DNA from: Gnetum montanum
Taxonomy: Eukaryota; Streptophyta; Gnetopsida; Gnetales; Gnetaceae
Assembly (NCBI GenBank): GCA_015680685.1
Contig: MNCI01009176.1
Location: forward strand, 324,391-388,390
Direction: 5' to 3'
Length of the DNA: 64,000 bases
Shown here: piece after piece, positions 46,720 to 59,133 of the stretch
Position numbering within the stretch: the first letter of the stretch is position 1
How the letters are laid out: the number at the start of each line of letters is the position of its first letter
Position numbers and translations under genes: made by a program
The notes under the pieces: model-generated
Seen by the model: only the letters and a program-made list of their open reading frames with translations
What the model was told of the DNA's origin: nothing
The model's database searches: none

Positions 46720-47195
46720 ATTAGATAATTGCCAGTTTAAGGTCTTACCAAACCGCAATGGTGTAATAGTTTAGTCTAAAATGTGAGACAAATGTTAAAA
46801 TTTCCAATTTCAGGTCATGGCGGACCGTCACTGGGCTACATTGTAAAAAGAGTGCTAAAATTACCAATTTAAGGTCATGGTGAACTGTGATAATGTAACG
46901 TTTGGTCTAAAGATATAAAATGAATGCTAAAATTACCAGTTTAAGGTCATGGTTGACTGTTAACGAGTCTAAAATGTGAAATAAATGTTAAGATTGCCAG
47001 TTTAAGGTCATGGCGAACCGCCACATGGAGTTCACTATAGGTTAAAATTGCTAGTTTAAGGTCTTTGCGGACTATTACTGGGTTATATTGTAGGTTGACG
47101 TTTCTAGTTTAAGATCTTTGTGGACCGTTACTAGGTGAAAGAGGCTAAGGTTCCTAGTTTAAGGTCTTTGCAGACCATTAATTTAAAATTTGCAA
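46720..47195. repeat. Second array of AGTTTAAGGTC units
   Basis: About nine units of CCAGTTTAAGGTCATGGCGG-type sequence with irregular spacing of 45-70 bp. Same core as the arrays at 42640 and 52485. It lies between the RT frame and the antisense promoter. Confidence 0.7.
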
Positions 47196-47214
47196 ATGTG
47201 GAGCAAAAAATTTT

Positions 47215-47352
47215 TGGTGGGCCCACTTACTGTGCTACGGGTGAGTGCTACACTATAGTGGGACTGTGCTACAATAGTGCTATGCTGCAGTAGTGTCCCA
47301 CGTTATTTGGGATATGAAAATGACAAGTTTTTTACCATGTCAGCTATAAATA
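47215..47352 (+). promoter_or_regulatory. Promoter of the antisense gene in the Tat element
   Basis: Repeated TGCTAC/GTGCTA motifs (GTGCTACGGGTGAGTGCTAC at 47231, GTGCTACAATAGTGCTATGC near 47266) precede GCTATAAATAGGGG with the TATA core at 47345-47352. It faces away from the element's own transcription. The motif belongs to the same TACGCTA family as the LTR clusters. Confidence 0.6.
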
Positions 47353-48623
47353 GGGGATTACCCCTTGGTAAATTTGTCATTTTCATTGTCAAAGCCCAGA
47401 GCCCATACTCAGAGCGTAACGCAATCAGCTAGAGAGAAGTGTAATAAGCATAGTGTAGCAGCTAATACTACCAATTTATGAATGAGATAATGACGCACAA
47501 AGGCAAATGTAAGCATCAGGGATTGCCCAAAGTGGACGAGGTGAGGGACACCCTAGGACACCTATCCAGGGTGTGCGTTGAGGTGTGACAAGAGACTTTA
47601 TTGGCTCAGTAAGTCATTAAGCTACCCTTGTTTCCATCATGTGATGCATCAGGTTAGGTTGCCATTGCCGTTACTGCTGTCATTTTATCATCACTGTTTT
47701 TGTTGTTGTTTCGGCCTCTATGCCGTGGTTGTCACTACCTGGCTGCGGTAGCTATACGGTTGCTACGCTACAACTGCATGCGGTACTACCCTGACCGCCA
47801 TTGTTAAAAATGAAGACTGTGTTACCGTAGGGGTTTGAGTGGTTGTGGGTGGCATAGTGCATGTTCGGCGTAGCGCATCATTCTTAGAGAGGTTTGTTCA
47901 TTTACATAGTTTTACAGCAGCGTGACACATGCTTGGAGTGGCGTAAAACAAGCTATTTCATGCAATGGGATAGGGTCGGGGCAATGAGGACATTGTGAAT
48001 TCCTTTTCGCTTGTGTTGTTAAGGCTGTAATATTTTTGTTACTGTTACACTACACCGTTATGTTGTTAGGCCCTTAGGCTGTTATGTTGGTAATCTATTA
48101 TGCTGCTACGCTGTCAAACTTGTAATGCTGCTACGCCATTAAATTCACTATACTTCCAAGTTTTCTACGTTGTAATGCCTGTTACAGTAGTCTATTCATT
48201 ACATTGTTACGTGTCTGCTTGTGCTTGTTCATTTATTACGTTACATGCTATGCATTCATCTTGCTACATTGCATGTAGCGCAGTTGTCACCCTTATGCAG
48301 AAGTGTAACTATTACGCTACATATCTGTTACGTTGTGCTGTTTGTTATGGTGGGGTGCACCCAGTGCTATGCTGCATGGGGCTTGATTGCTACGCTACGC
48401 TATAGGTTACACTTTGTTACGCTGCATGTAATATTTAACTCTATTTTATGAGGGACTTATTATTTTTATGCTAAAGGAGAATTTGTGAGCGAAGGATTAT
48501 GCTATGCTTCATGTAAACAAAGGGTCACGCTACACTATATGCAAACAGAAGGTCATGCTACGCTAAATTAGTGATCATCACTTGAACATAGTGCTAACGT
48601 TTGATACTTTGTCATCCAGGGTC
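47353..48623 (+). other. Leader of the antisense gene with scattered TACGCTA motifs
   Basis: No reliable coding frame. From about 47740 to 48560 the words GCTACG, GTTACGCTGC and CTACGCTA recur about every 20-40 bp, giving two overlapping spurious open frames at 48100-48451. The segment ends in TTTGTCATCCAGGGTC just before the ATG, a plausible 3' splice site, so much of it may be a leader intron. Confidence 0.45.
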
Positions 48624-51600
48624 ATGTTGAAGCCTATTTTGATTGTACTTGAACTTGTAGGAGTCCTGTGCTACCTCAGTGAACCTGTGGCCAACGTCTC
48701 TCCTCCCCATGCACATGTGGGGCAGCAGGCAGTTTGGTTCCAGAAGGGAGCACGAGACTTCCTATAGTTCCTCCTCCACCATTTTAGTATGATCATGTGG
48801 TTACACCTATCGGCTGAGATAGCCACTGTACTTACAGAGATGTTGTTGCCTGGGGCAAACCAAGGCATTCTGAAGTTTTTGGTTGATGGGTCAATCGGGG
48901 GAAAAGGGGCAGGAGGCTCCAACCAACACCCAAGGGGCTTGAGGCACTTAAGTTGGATTTGGGACATGCCTAAGTACAAATGCTATCATTTATACAACAC
49001 GCTATACGTTGCCTATCACATGGGCACTTGCTTTCAAAACCCACCTGGAACCATTTACTATGCCAACGAGTAAGTCCTATGAAGGTATTTTAACATGTTG
49101 TATGATTCACATTATGCTAGACAGAGATGCTTACAATATTCTTGTATGTTACTAGGTTTTACATTGACAAAGGCGATCTTCATGGTAATATGGATGCATT
49201 GGCGGTGGCATAGACAACTCTGCAAGAGTTCTCCTCTACCAGGAACATGCGTGCCGGTGTCATAGAACAACTTAGGTTTGACTTCAAAACCTATCCAACC
49301 AGGTATTCCAAATTCTATGGGAAGTGTAAGGAAGTTAGCTGGTTGGATAGCGAATGGGCATCGCATTGACCAATTAAGTCGAAGACATTCTGGTGGAACT
49401 TCCACCATTTCCTATGTCGTTCAAACCTAGTATGTTAGACCATGGATTTATTCTTGTATGTTCAAGTGATGATGTGTTTTCATTTTTATTTTTGCTTACT
49501 TTTTTTTTGGTTTGCTGTTAACTGTTGCAATAACCAAGGAATCCCAAGAGGTCACTGTGATCACCTCTAGGTGTGACAATACCAACCTCTTCTTCAAGTA
49601 TGGGGAGGTGGAGGAGATGCAACTTTGGCTCTACCATGGGGCTCCAACCATCCTTGTTCATAAAATTCAAGAGGCTGGGCTTATAAACTTATTTCTGACT
49701 ATAAATTCAAATGTCCCGGCTACAGAAATGCTTTCCCTAGTCGATTCCTTCACCGAGAAGGCTGACCACTTTCGCACACATGTTCATAATGTGCAGGCGA
49801 TATCTAAAATTAATGACCAACTATTTGTAGACCTTTTCGATGTCCATTCTGATGGTCTTCCTGTAGGAGAAAAACCTAAGAAAGATGCGAACCATTAAGG
49901 AGACATTGAGGAATGGCTGGGGACAACTAAGGACCAAAAGGGGATTTACATCCACAAGGTCAAGCTGGCGATGGCCAAAATGATTTACCCTATCTTCCAT
50001 GCCCGTGCTTTCCCTAAGCTACTCTCCCAAGGAAAAATCCTTGGAGTCGAGCAGGCTTGGATAATGAGGGAGATCATGGAAGAAGGGACTTGTTACAATT
50101 AGGCCTGGTACCTTTCTGAAGGCTTGCATGCTAAAATGGTCAAGCTTCGCGAGAAGCTTGAGTCCCGTTTCAATGTGCATTATGCCTTCTTTGTAGCTTG
50201 CTTGCGATGCTTTGCGGAATTCCTGGTAGTCCGTGAAAATGGCATCTGGGTACAGCAAGATCGTAACTAAATATTGAAGCCATGGATCTATTAGGTTTTC
50301 TGCACCACCAAATCCCAAAACCCCCTAAAAGCTATCGGAGAATCACTTTTGATAACGACAAGGGATCGAGTGGGGCGTACCTTTCATGGCCAGGATAGCA
50401 TGGGCGAGGCATCCCTCATCAACACAGGCAATGTGCTAAGGGGAGAATGCCTCATTGCAGAAACTGTAAAGACCAAGCTACAAAATAAGAAGTCTCATCC
50501 TACTAAAAAGACTCCCCACACAAATGAAGAGAGGGGGAAGAAGCTATGGATCAAAGTTTGCAAAGTGAAACCCTGGTTGGTGAGTATGCTAACTACGATG
50601 AGACTTTAAAGTCTCATCCTGCTAACTACGATTATGTTTTATCCTGCTAACTACGATCATGTTTTATCAGAAGAAAAAGAAGAGGAAGAGGAAGAAATTT
50701 TGGCCCTTGAAGTAGGGACGCTTTCTGAAGAGGAGGAAGAGGCCCCAGTTGTGGAGGAAGAGGCCCTTGCCAATGACCCCTTTATAGAATGTGCTTCAGT
50801 GCCCGAAGGGCAAATGAGTGTTGAGGATGCCACCACACTGTTGGGTTAGCTGGAAAGAGAGGGGCTTCAGTTTGATACTGGGGAGTTTGACTGATTGCTT
50901 GAGTTTCTCGATGGACGATCCCCTTGCTATCACCCCTGAGGGTTTGCTGGGTAGGAGCTTTCCACTGTCATGTCATTTTTCATCAACTTTGTTATTGTCT
51001 TCTCTACCATGGCTAACATGTTTTATTGTGTAGCAGACACCACTGTTGATGCCCCTGACCCTCCTTCCTCAATCCGTCTCCGACCCTAGACTGAGACCCT
51101 CGACAAGTTCACCTTCATGAAGGGGGTGGTCGATTATATGATCGATCGCTTGAAGTAGATCGATCCTGAGATCAGTACGCTACAATTGTTACACTAGGCT
51201 TTTGTAGTTGTTACTTTTTTTTTGTATCACTGTAACTAACATTCTTCCATACATGACAGCCTCCCATCTCAAGTGGGACCCTCAGTAGGTCGTCGAGGTT
51301 GACGCTGTGCTTGAACTTCTGCTAGAGGTGACTGAGGTACCTCATCACATTTATGACAAAGCAAGTAAATGTGCATTGTACTTAGCACACTCCTTATGGA
51401 AGTGTAGGTGCATGAACGAAGACCTCTAGAAGAGGGTACAGAAACTCGAGAAAGAGAAGACTAACCTAACTACGAAGGTGGAGGATCTTCGATCCAAAAA
51501 TGAGTTTCTGTTGGCATGTGACACTCATGATGGTAGTTCGCGTACGGCTATGATTGACTATGCCAGATACTAGACAGTCGTACAGAACAATAACAAGACT

Positions 51601-52080
51601 AGTCATGAAATTATTAAACAATGCATGTAGATGGAACTCCTAGCACAGAAGAACCAAGACTAGAAAGACTACAGCACAAAGATTTATGAATGGGGACAGG
51701 CACAGAAGAACCATAAACATATGTATAAGATGGAAAGTGCCACCTATCATAAATAGTACCGGGATGCTGCTGTTGAATCACATACCCTTAGGCTATTTCT
51801 TGATGTCATTGGTGCTTCTGGTGCTTATGAGAAGTTCATGCAACAAGTGGCGGTAAGTGAGTCTCCTGAAAGGGAGGTGACCCTACCTACCGGGGAGACC
51901 ACCACCGCCACCTTTTCCCTAGGACCACCCAGATGGACAACCATGGAAAAGGGAAAGGTTGCAGTAAGTGCTGACCTAGGAGAGGGAATTTGGGCCAACC
52001 ACGTTGAGGAGGAGATATTGCGATGTCTTATAGCCAGCATGGATCGAATACCCCCCAAAATGGACATGGGGCCATCTTAG
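48624..52080 (+). pseudogene. Antisense accessory gene of the Tat element, five or more exons, C-terminal coiled coil
   Basis: Runs against gag-pol from the ATG at 48624. Introns: 49070-49155 (GTAAGT...ACTAG, frame kept), 49430-49538 (GTATGT...CCAAG, phase 0, frame kept), about 50951-51033 (GTAGGA...TGTAG, junction less certain) and 51175-51259 (GTACGC...GACAG, phase 1, frame kept). The frame then runs to the TAG at 52078. About a dozen stops, mostly TAG, lie in exons. The N-terminal half is rich in Trp/Tyr/Phe (WLDSEWASH, KSKTFWWNFHHFL) and I cannot name its family. A Glu-rich acidic stretch (50650-50790) and a coiled coil (KRVQKLEKEKTNLTTKVEDL, 51431 on) follow. The N-acidic-coil plan resembles accessory gene A, without clear sequence homology. 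Antisense genes are known in some Tat elements (e.g. Grande), usually after integrase. Confidence 0.65.
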
Positions 52081-52484
52081 GTTAGCCACCTTTTGTTATG
52101 TTATGGTTTATTTTGTAAAAGCCTTTATTATAGTTTGACTCACTATTTTATTTTCTGCCTTATGCAAAATCCGAATGAAGATGCAAGACCTAGTGGGATA
52201 GGAGACAATGATGAAAACAAAGACCCATAGCGTGGAGATGTAAAATTTTATTTTTTTGCTTTGAATTTGATTAATTTGTAAACATTATTAATTAACATTG
52301 AGCGAATAATGAATGTGAAACAGTCTATTTCATTTTGGTTAATGTGTTTCATTTATTTTTTATCTTTTTGGGCCCTTTGAGAGCCTCTCGTTTTAGTTTA
52401 AGGCCATTCTAGGCCATTACTTAATAATGACTTTCTTTCTTTTTTTGTTTTTGCCAATGTTTTTTGTTTTTGCTTCAGTGTAGT
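52081..52484. other. Antisense gene 3' end and spacer
   Basis: AT-rich, no gene. AATGAATGTGAAA and T-rich runs could serve as a 3' end for the antisense transcript; no clear signal. Confidence 0.35.
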
Positions 52485-52680
52485 AAAGTTGCCAGTTTTA
52501 GGCCTTGGTGGGCTGTAATGAGTAGTTTAAGGTCATTTTAGGCCGTGGCTAGTTTTAGGCCATTTCAGGCCACTGCTATTTTTAGGCCATTTCAGCCCTT
52601 TGCTAGTTTTAGTTCATTTCAGGCCTTATGTAAGGTAATAAAAAAAAATTTCAATTTTAGGCCTTAGCGGGCTGTTTAGT
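52485..52680. repeat. Third array of TTTTAGGCC units
   Basis: Six or seven copies of GCTAGTTTTAGGCCATTTCA-like sequence with about 30-bp spacing. It is a diverged version of the units at 42640 and 46720 (AGTTTAAGGTC). On the minus strand it follows the protease. Confidence 0.65.
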
Positions 52681-52953
52681 GATGCAATAATGGACATAAT
52701 GTAAACAATGTAAATGATGAGGAGGACGCTAGTGTAAATAATGAATACGAAGCAAACAATGTAAAAAGTGAACGTGACATTGATGCGAGCAGTAATCATG
52801 GTGCAAGAAGTGGAGTAATTACGCCAACGCAAATGACGATCATTCTCGAAACTGCTTTCTAACCCATCGTGGGCTTGACGATGCGTATGGCTAGGAGGCT
52901 TTGTTATGATACTCCTCTATGTCATTGTCTACCACCTAAAATGGTAGCTCAGC

Positions 52954-53700
52954 TCATGTTGCTTCTTTGTTTGGGCTAGTTTTGACTTGTTCAGGTGTTT
53001 CAGTTTGAATGGGAGTTTGGTTTTCAGATATTTTGATCTCTAAACCTTGTTCCATTCCTACATTGTTTATAGCTCGGGGAGCCACTTCATCACCATGAAT
53101 TATCACTTCCACTCCTGCATAGGGTAAGTGGATTTCCTGGTGTATTGGTAAGGAAATGGCCCTCAACTGGGCCAACCATGACCTCCCCAAGATTAGGTTG
53201 AATCCAGGCATCTCCTCTACCACTATGAACACTGCGCTTGTGGGGAACTGGTCCCCTGCCACAAAGTGAATATGGACAATTCCTTTTACTAGCACACGTG
53301 CCCCGTTAAATGATTTTAAGCAGGAAGTCATCGTAGGCTTGATTTGATCGACCAAGCCTAATTTGTCCACTATGGAAAAAAGGATGACATTAGTAGCAGC
53401 CCCTTCATCAACGTGTACCCTTCGGATCTTACACTAACCGACCCAAATTGTGATGAACATAGGTGCGGTTGTCACCTGACCTTTTTCAGGGTCATCCTTA
53501 ATGGAATCATTACAGAATGTTAATTGAGCTGGCTGAGGTTCCTTGGACATAGAGTGAAGCATGATAGTGTGGATCGCTTTCTCCTCTACCGACATGTTTT
53601 CGTCAACCGGTATGGATGTTAACATGTGAACCATGGCTTCGTGGTGTGTAGTGGAAGTCATTATCAAGTCATACAGACTCAAAGTTATGTTTTTTTGTTT
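52954..53700 (-). pseudogene. Protease region of the Tat element
   Basis: Minus strand. The open block 52954-53370 holds a retropepsin-like fold end: FPTSAVFIVVEEMPGFNLIL followed by GRSWLAQL, the usual sequence C-terminal to the catalytic strand. The upstream block 53434-53682 includes VDEGAATNVILFSIVDKLGL-like sequence (complement of about 53345-53410) with a D-E-G variant of the catalytic triad, and SLYDLIMTSTTHHEAMVHML. A stop separates the blocks. Confidence 0.7.
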
Positions 53701-54299
53701 TAGAGCCTATTTAACCTAAGTGAGGACATTAAAAATATCCTGCCCGCCATCTTTTTTTTTGTTACCCTTTTCCTCTTCCATTAGTCCTAGGAGACGAATC
53801 TCCTGAGAAGGGGCAATTTAAGGTTGAGGACTATGCTTTCTTGGGCAGGATGGTGACAATTGCTTCTATGTGGCATTATTAGTTGCTGATGACAAGGGGG
53901 CCATGGGCATGGAGGACAAGGGGGTAGGCTTGGGGGGGACCTAAAGCAGCACGTTCCCTAGCCATCTTATCTACCAAACACTCTTCCCATTTTTTCGAAT
54001 GGGGAGGCTGTGGTGCCATTCTCGTTTCCTGGCTTTGTGCAGTAGAGGCGCTTGATTATTTTGGCACCTTAATAACAAATGGTGCCTATGGTGTTGGCAT
54101 GGGCAATGTAGCTTTGAGCACAAAGGGTGCAGGGGTGGATGTCTAAGGAGGGACCTTGAGGACAAACGGTTGTCGCGATGTCATTTTTGTCGTTGTCGGG
54201 GTTGCTGCATTCCGAGGAGGAACATGCACCACAAACGGTTGCTATGGTAGTTTTGGGTTGCCATCAATGCCAACAATGTTGATTGTGTACCGTGCATTG

Positions 54300-56325
54300 T
54301 TGGCATTCAAGGAATCCTTGTAGACATGCATTAACTAGTTTTCACGGCGAACAGGATTACTTTTGTCCAAGACTAGCTTGCCCTAATCGATCATGTGTTG
54401 GATATCATCTTTCAATGCTAAAAAGTAGTCCATATCGTGACCACATAGTTGGTGATAGTCACATTAATGTTCCAACCTAAAGTTCTTAGGTACTGATGGC
54501 TCATTGGACGTGGCCAAGGAGGGGTTCCTAAGAAGTTCACAATACCGTTGATGTCATTTAATTGCTTCCTCTGACATCCGGTTGTGCTGTATATACCCAG
54601 CTTCCAATAGTTTCTTCAGAAGTTCCAAAGGCTTAATAGGTAAAGGGGTGTATTTGGAGTGATCCTTGCACTCGAAGTTGGGCTTAAGTTGGGTTGACAC
54701 CTCAAGTGCTGATGTTGAGGGTTGACTGGTGTTACTTGAGCCAGATGTGGCGTTAGCGGGTGTTGTGGCCACCTTTTTATTGTTAGTGTTGTTGGGCTTC
54801 GTCTCATTGGCCACAGCAGCCACCATAGCTATTGCAACTTTTCCCTTCTCTTTATCTTTCTTAAGGTGTGCATTTTTGTACGTGACATAAGCCGAGTCTT
54901 TGCTAGCCTTAGCTGCATCTTGGATGCTCTTGGTCTGAGCAAAAGCTTGACTGAGGAAGCATGGGGCTAAGTAGTAAAGCTTTGACTTGATAAAGTCATT
55001 TACTGCCCCCTTGAAGATGGCCAACAAGTGGGCCTTGATGATAGGTTTGCGTATTTCGCTCAAGGTGGTGCTCCATCGTTGTATGAATCTTTGCACTGAC
55101 TTGAGTGGGTCTTGCTTGACACTCATCAGCTAGTCCAGCGTGACCTCCGATTTCAAGTTATACTTGAAACGGGTCACGAACTGACTCAACAACTCCTCCA
55201 AAGTTGAGATGAAGGTGCTTGGGAGCACGTGGTACCAGCCTAAAGCCTTGCCTATCAGGGACATGGCAAGGACACAGATGATAGTGTGTGGCCATTGCTA
55301 CAACAATAGAGATTCGGATCTAAATATTACCAAATGTGTGTTGGGATCATCCTCCCGTTGTATTTCGTAAATTGGGGGAGTGGCACCCTGGGAGGTAACG
55401 TAAGCATGGGAATGGCTAGGTTGATGGGATCGTCATGGTAAAAATCCATGACCTGTACCATGTCAGAATCAGCAACTTTGAGGTGTTTGATTTCCTCAGT
55501 GAGGATTTGGATAAGTTGAAAAGCTTGAGATGATTACAAGGCTGCTTGAGTAGCCATCATATGCGTCATTGGGGGTTGCATTATAGGGGTAATGACCTGG
55601 CCCATGGGGGGCACTGTTGGGGCCACTCCTACGAATGGTGTTGCTTGGATCGTCCACCACCCAGTGGGTGGTGCTATTGGTGCGGCGACCGCTAGTGGTG
55701 CTATGGGGTTGATAGCTTACTCGGTTGGCGGGGAGGCCCATAACCTTATGCCTAGGTGTACTGCATGTAGAAGCTGATGTGCTTGGGGTTGCACATAGTA
55801 TGATACCTAAGATGGTTGGTGCATAGGTAAGGAAGGGGTTGGTGCCCACCATCCGATTAAGACTAGGTTAGCCACTGGTGGTGGGACAGGTGTAGATGAG
55901 GGACTAGACGCAAAGCTCACATGCAACTGAGATGTGGGTAGAGTGTGGATGTATGGTAGCGTAGCTGTGATTGATGTTGGGTACACTGCTAGGGTAGACT
56001 GAGAAGGAAGGGTAACTAGGAAAAAAGTTGAAGGGGCCCCTTACTGGTACATAGAAGGTACGAGATGACTAGCCATAGCTAACAAAGGTATAGATTGTGG
56101 CGAGGTTGTGGTAACCACGAAGGAGGCAGAAGCAAAGAGCAGATTTAACTGAAAGATAGCAATGGGAGGGATAACCATAGCATAGGTCCAGCCACCACCT
56201 TCAGAGTGGGAGTCTAGGTCTTCCTGTCCATCTTGGAACACCTTATTGTAGTGGGACGCCGTATCTTGCTCCCTAGACCTACTCGCTCGTATAAATTGTT
56301 CTAAGATCCATTGATGTGTCTCCAT
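54300..56325 (-). pseudogene. Gag of the Tat element
   Basis: Minus strand from the ATG at 56325 (METHQWILEQFIRASRSREQ). A Pro/Ala-rich linker (55500-55900) is followed by the retrotransposon Gag core: GKALGWYHVLPSTFIS (about 55200-55260) and QDPLKSVQRFIQRWSTTLSE (about 55050-55110). A lysine-rich tail follows, then a CCHC-related motif CDYHQLCGHDMDYFLALKDD (complement of about 54405-54465). Stops scattered, mostly TAG and TAA. Confidence 0.75.
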
Positions 56326-56974
56326 CAGGTGGATGGTAACATCAAGGGTAGGGATGAATTCCCTCCCATTCTAGTGGAGGAACTCGAAGTTACATTTATC
56401 TTCGAGTTCCTAGCAATCCAAGGGTATATTCTCTTATACCTTTGCACAGAGGAAATCACTTTGCATCTTGTGCCAAGTGCTCAAGCGATAGGTGCCACAA
56501 TCTAAGGGACTGATGTGGTGCCAGCACTAGGCTGGGTAGTTGCTAGAGATCTGTTGTGTTTTGGATCGAGTAGGGAACCTCGAGGTTTGAGGTGGTGGCA
56601 ACAATTGTTGCAAGAATCATCTTTTGTTGTAAGGTGGAAACTATAAGAGAGAGAAAATGCAACTGGGTGCGTTAAGAAGACGTCTGTTACGCTAAGCAAG
56701 AATGCTACGCTAGAAGGTTTTCTACATCGCATAAGATGTAGGTAGCGAGGAGCAATAAACACAGTAAACATGATAAGGTAAGCAATGGATTGGAGGCTTT
56801 CGTCCTGCTGGGTCCCAAAGGAACCATCGTTGCAACCAGTCTGCACCACACGGAGCATAGACAACCACAAGGGTGTTACGTCTACGCTAGTAGGTGACAA
56901 GGTACAGACAACGTGCAAGATTACCCATGATATGAGAAAATGGAACCTAGGGTCCTCCTTCTAGTGCCAAAAAC
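56326..56974 (-). mobile_element. 5' leader of the Tat element with probable primer-binding site
   Basis: Directly inside the 5' LTR the minus strand reads GTTTTTGGCACTAGAAGGAG (complement of 56955-56974). A TGG-initial site a few bases from the LTR is the expected position of a primer-binding site; I cannot name the tRNA. The remaining leader has no convincing frame. Confidence 0.5.
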
Positions 56975-59128
56975 TGTAGCAACTGAAAACGTCAGTGGCT
57001 GGAACACCCAAAGGTTGCTAGCCATACAACCTAACCCCGAATCCGTGCAAGGGCCATGATGGAGAGAAACAGAAATGGGGTGCCCTAAATGGTTTGGTCG
57101 ATCAGATAGGAATTTAGTCAGTGTACAATAACCTTTCGTAAATGTTTGTTTTTGGAGGCAATCTATGCAAGTTGAAATGATAATCGACAAATGTAAAACA
57201 ATCAAAAATAATGCAAGATATGATAATAGTAAACAAAGAATGAAATAGGCTTGGGTGAGAAAATGCACTACCCCAAGATTAGGGATCTGATCTTTATTTT
57301 AGTTGGAAGGTGTACAATTGATATGTAGCACTAGAGAGGCATAACTTACAACAGAGCAGTATGATCACAAGTCCCTGAATTGCAATCGATAGCTTGCCAC
57401 CAAGAATCCTTTGTTCATCAGTCTCTTTCCAAAGCTAATTGCTAGAAAGCCAAATGCCAAGAATGCCAAACGTGAAAAAGCCAAAATACTAAAAGAAGCC
57501 AATTAATGCCTAAAACCAATTCTCAAAGCCAACTAATGCCCAAAAGAGTTCTCCAAAAGTCAACTAGAAGCCAACCCCTTGAATGTTGTTTGCCAAGGTA
57601 TTTATAGAGTCAGATGTGGGAGAGAAACGTCGTTTAGGTGCCATATGTCCTAGGTCCCACAAAGTGCAGACATGACTATGTCGTGTTGCTGTGTAATGTT
57701 GGATGTGGAAGCTGCTACGCCATGATCATACCATTCGTGCTGTCTAGTGAGCTACTATGTTTATTACAAAGAAAACTACCAATCAGTAAATGCAAAGTGA
57801 AACCTGTGCTCCAAGACTACATCTTTCCTACTCTTGCAAGCATGGTCAAGCGTAGGAACAACTTTGGGGATAGTTAAGGGGTGCAAAACAAGGCAAACTT
57901 ACTAATTTTTTTCGTTGAAGAGATGCCAGGATGAGAATCATCATTTCCAACAAGTTCTGAAGCTAACCAAAGACGTCTTAATGCTTCCAAGCAAGTGTTA
58001 CATGACTTATGCTACCCAGCGTAAATAGCTGCACGCTACGCTATGCTACGCTACGTAGTGCGGCATAGCGTAGCTGTCAGTTTGAAAGGGGTATTTCCTA
58101 AAAGCCAAAGATACCTGTCCGAGGCCTGGCCAAGCAAGTAACTACAACCCTGTCCTTCATGCTGAATAGTCTTGAGATCTACTGAGTTCATCCTTGGGAC
58201 ATTTTGTTGTTTTGAATCCTTGCTAGGCTATGCTACGCTATGGAGCGTAGCAGCCAATATGACATGCATCCTTGTCTGATCTGCAATGCTTTGTTAAGAA
58301 ACCTTGCTTGAGGCTTGAGGGCTAAGTGGGATAGGCAGTCTTGGAGGCTGAAGTGTGGCCAAGTGCAATCTTCTTGTTGGAGCCTCTTGGCAAAGGGCCT
58401 CCGTGCATTCTGTCCTTACTACGCTATGCTATGCTGCATAGCGTAGCGCCTAGCTTGGCTTTGATTTTAACTCAATTTTGCAAATGCTTTGTCACAGGAT
58501 GTCAGTCATGTCCTGGCATGTTATCAAAGGAAACCTATTTAATGTTTGAAGCATGGGCAAATGCTTTTACTCCATCAGAGTTATCCGAGTAGGAGTGTTG
58601 TTGAAGTACATCCCTACTACGTTGTGTTACGCTGCGTAGCGTAGCATAGTGTAGCATTCAAATTAAGATAATTCTGAACAAAATTTGCCACATTCTATTG
58701 TGCCATATCACTCATGCTTCAGGGATGAAATAGGGCAAATGCTCTGGAGGACCGAATTGTTATTAATTTGCATCTTGGACATCTGATTGGCCTCCTCAAG
58801 GCTTACTACACTATGCAGTGTAGCATAGCGTAGTAGGCTTCTCAGTTAGAAAACTTGCCAAACTGCTTAGCTCATCCTGAACACTTTCAGCAACTCCTAG
58901 CATGGTCCTTGGGCAGACCGTTAGCCAGGTCAATTGTCAAGTTGGATAGGCTGGAGAGTTCAACAGGCCTATCAGCCCAAGCGATAGAAAATTTGTTAGA
59001 ATGTACATTCGACCTTTAGTGCCTACATTGTCCGGATGGTCCATTGTAACACTACACTTGTGGAAATCCTTGCCCAAATTTCAAGACTCTGCTAAAGCAT
59101 CAAGGTCCTAAAATTTTATGGTGTTTCA
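56975..59128 (-). mobile_element. 5' LTR of the Tat element
   Basis: Pairs with 39235-41307. It has GCTACGCTA clusters at the matching positions (58022-58075, 58222-58252, 58418-58450, 58616-58656, 58804-58835). Several are longer than their partners in the 3' LTR, for example GCTATGCTACGCTACGTAGT at 58038, while sequence between clusters differs mainly by single transitions. Confidence 0.9.
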
Positions 59129-59133
59129 CCACT

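Larger units (their letters stand above)
39235..59128 (-). mobile_element. Complete Tat-lineage Ty3/gypsy retrotransposon (19,894 bp), nested in element B
   Basis: Direct terminal repeats of 2,073 bp (39235-41307) and 2,154 bp (56975-59128), starting TGTAGC and ending GTTTCA on the plus strand, are flanked by CTACT (39230-39234) and CCACT (59129-59133), a 5-bp duplication with one transition. Coding order on the minus strand is gag, PR, [antisense gene], RT, RNase H, second RNase H, integrase. The extra archaeal-type RNase H and the large size fit the Tat/Ogre group. All frames carry stops, so it cannot move on its own. Confidence 0.9.

Noticed and set aside
48100-48451. Overlapping open frames of 76-101 codons
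   Set aside because: They arise from TACGCTA-type repeats in the leader of the antisense gene; no domain and no consistent frame with the exons.
47745-48560. TACGCTA-rich stretch as a centromeric or telomeric satellite
   Set aside because: No fixed period, and the same word is tied to the LTRs and promoter of the Tat element.
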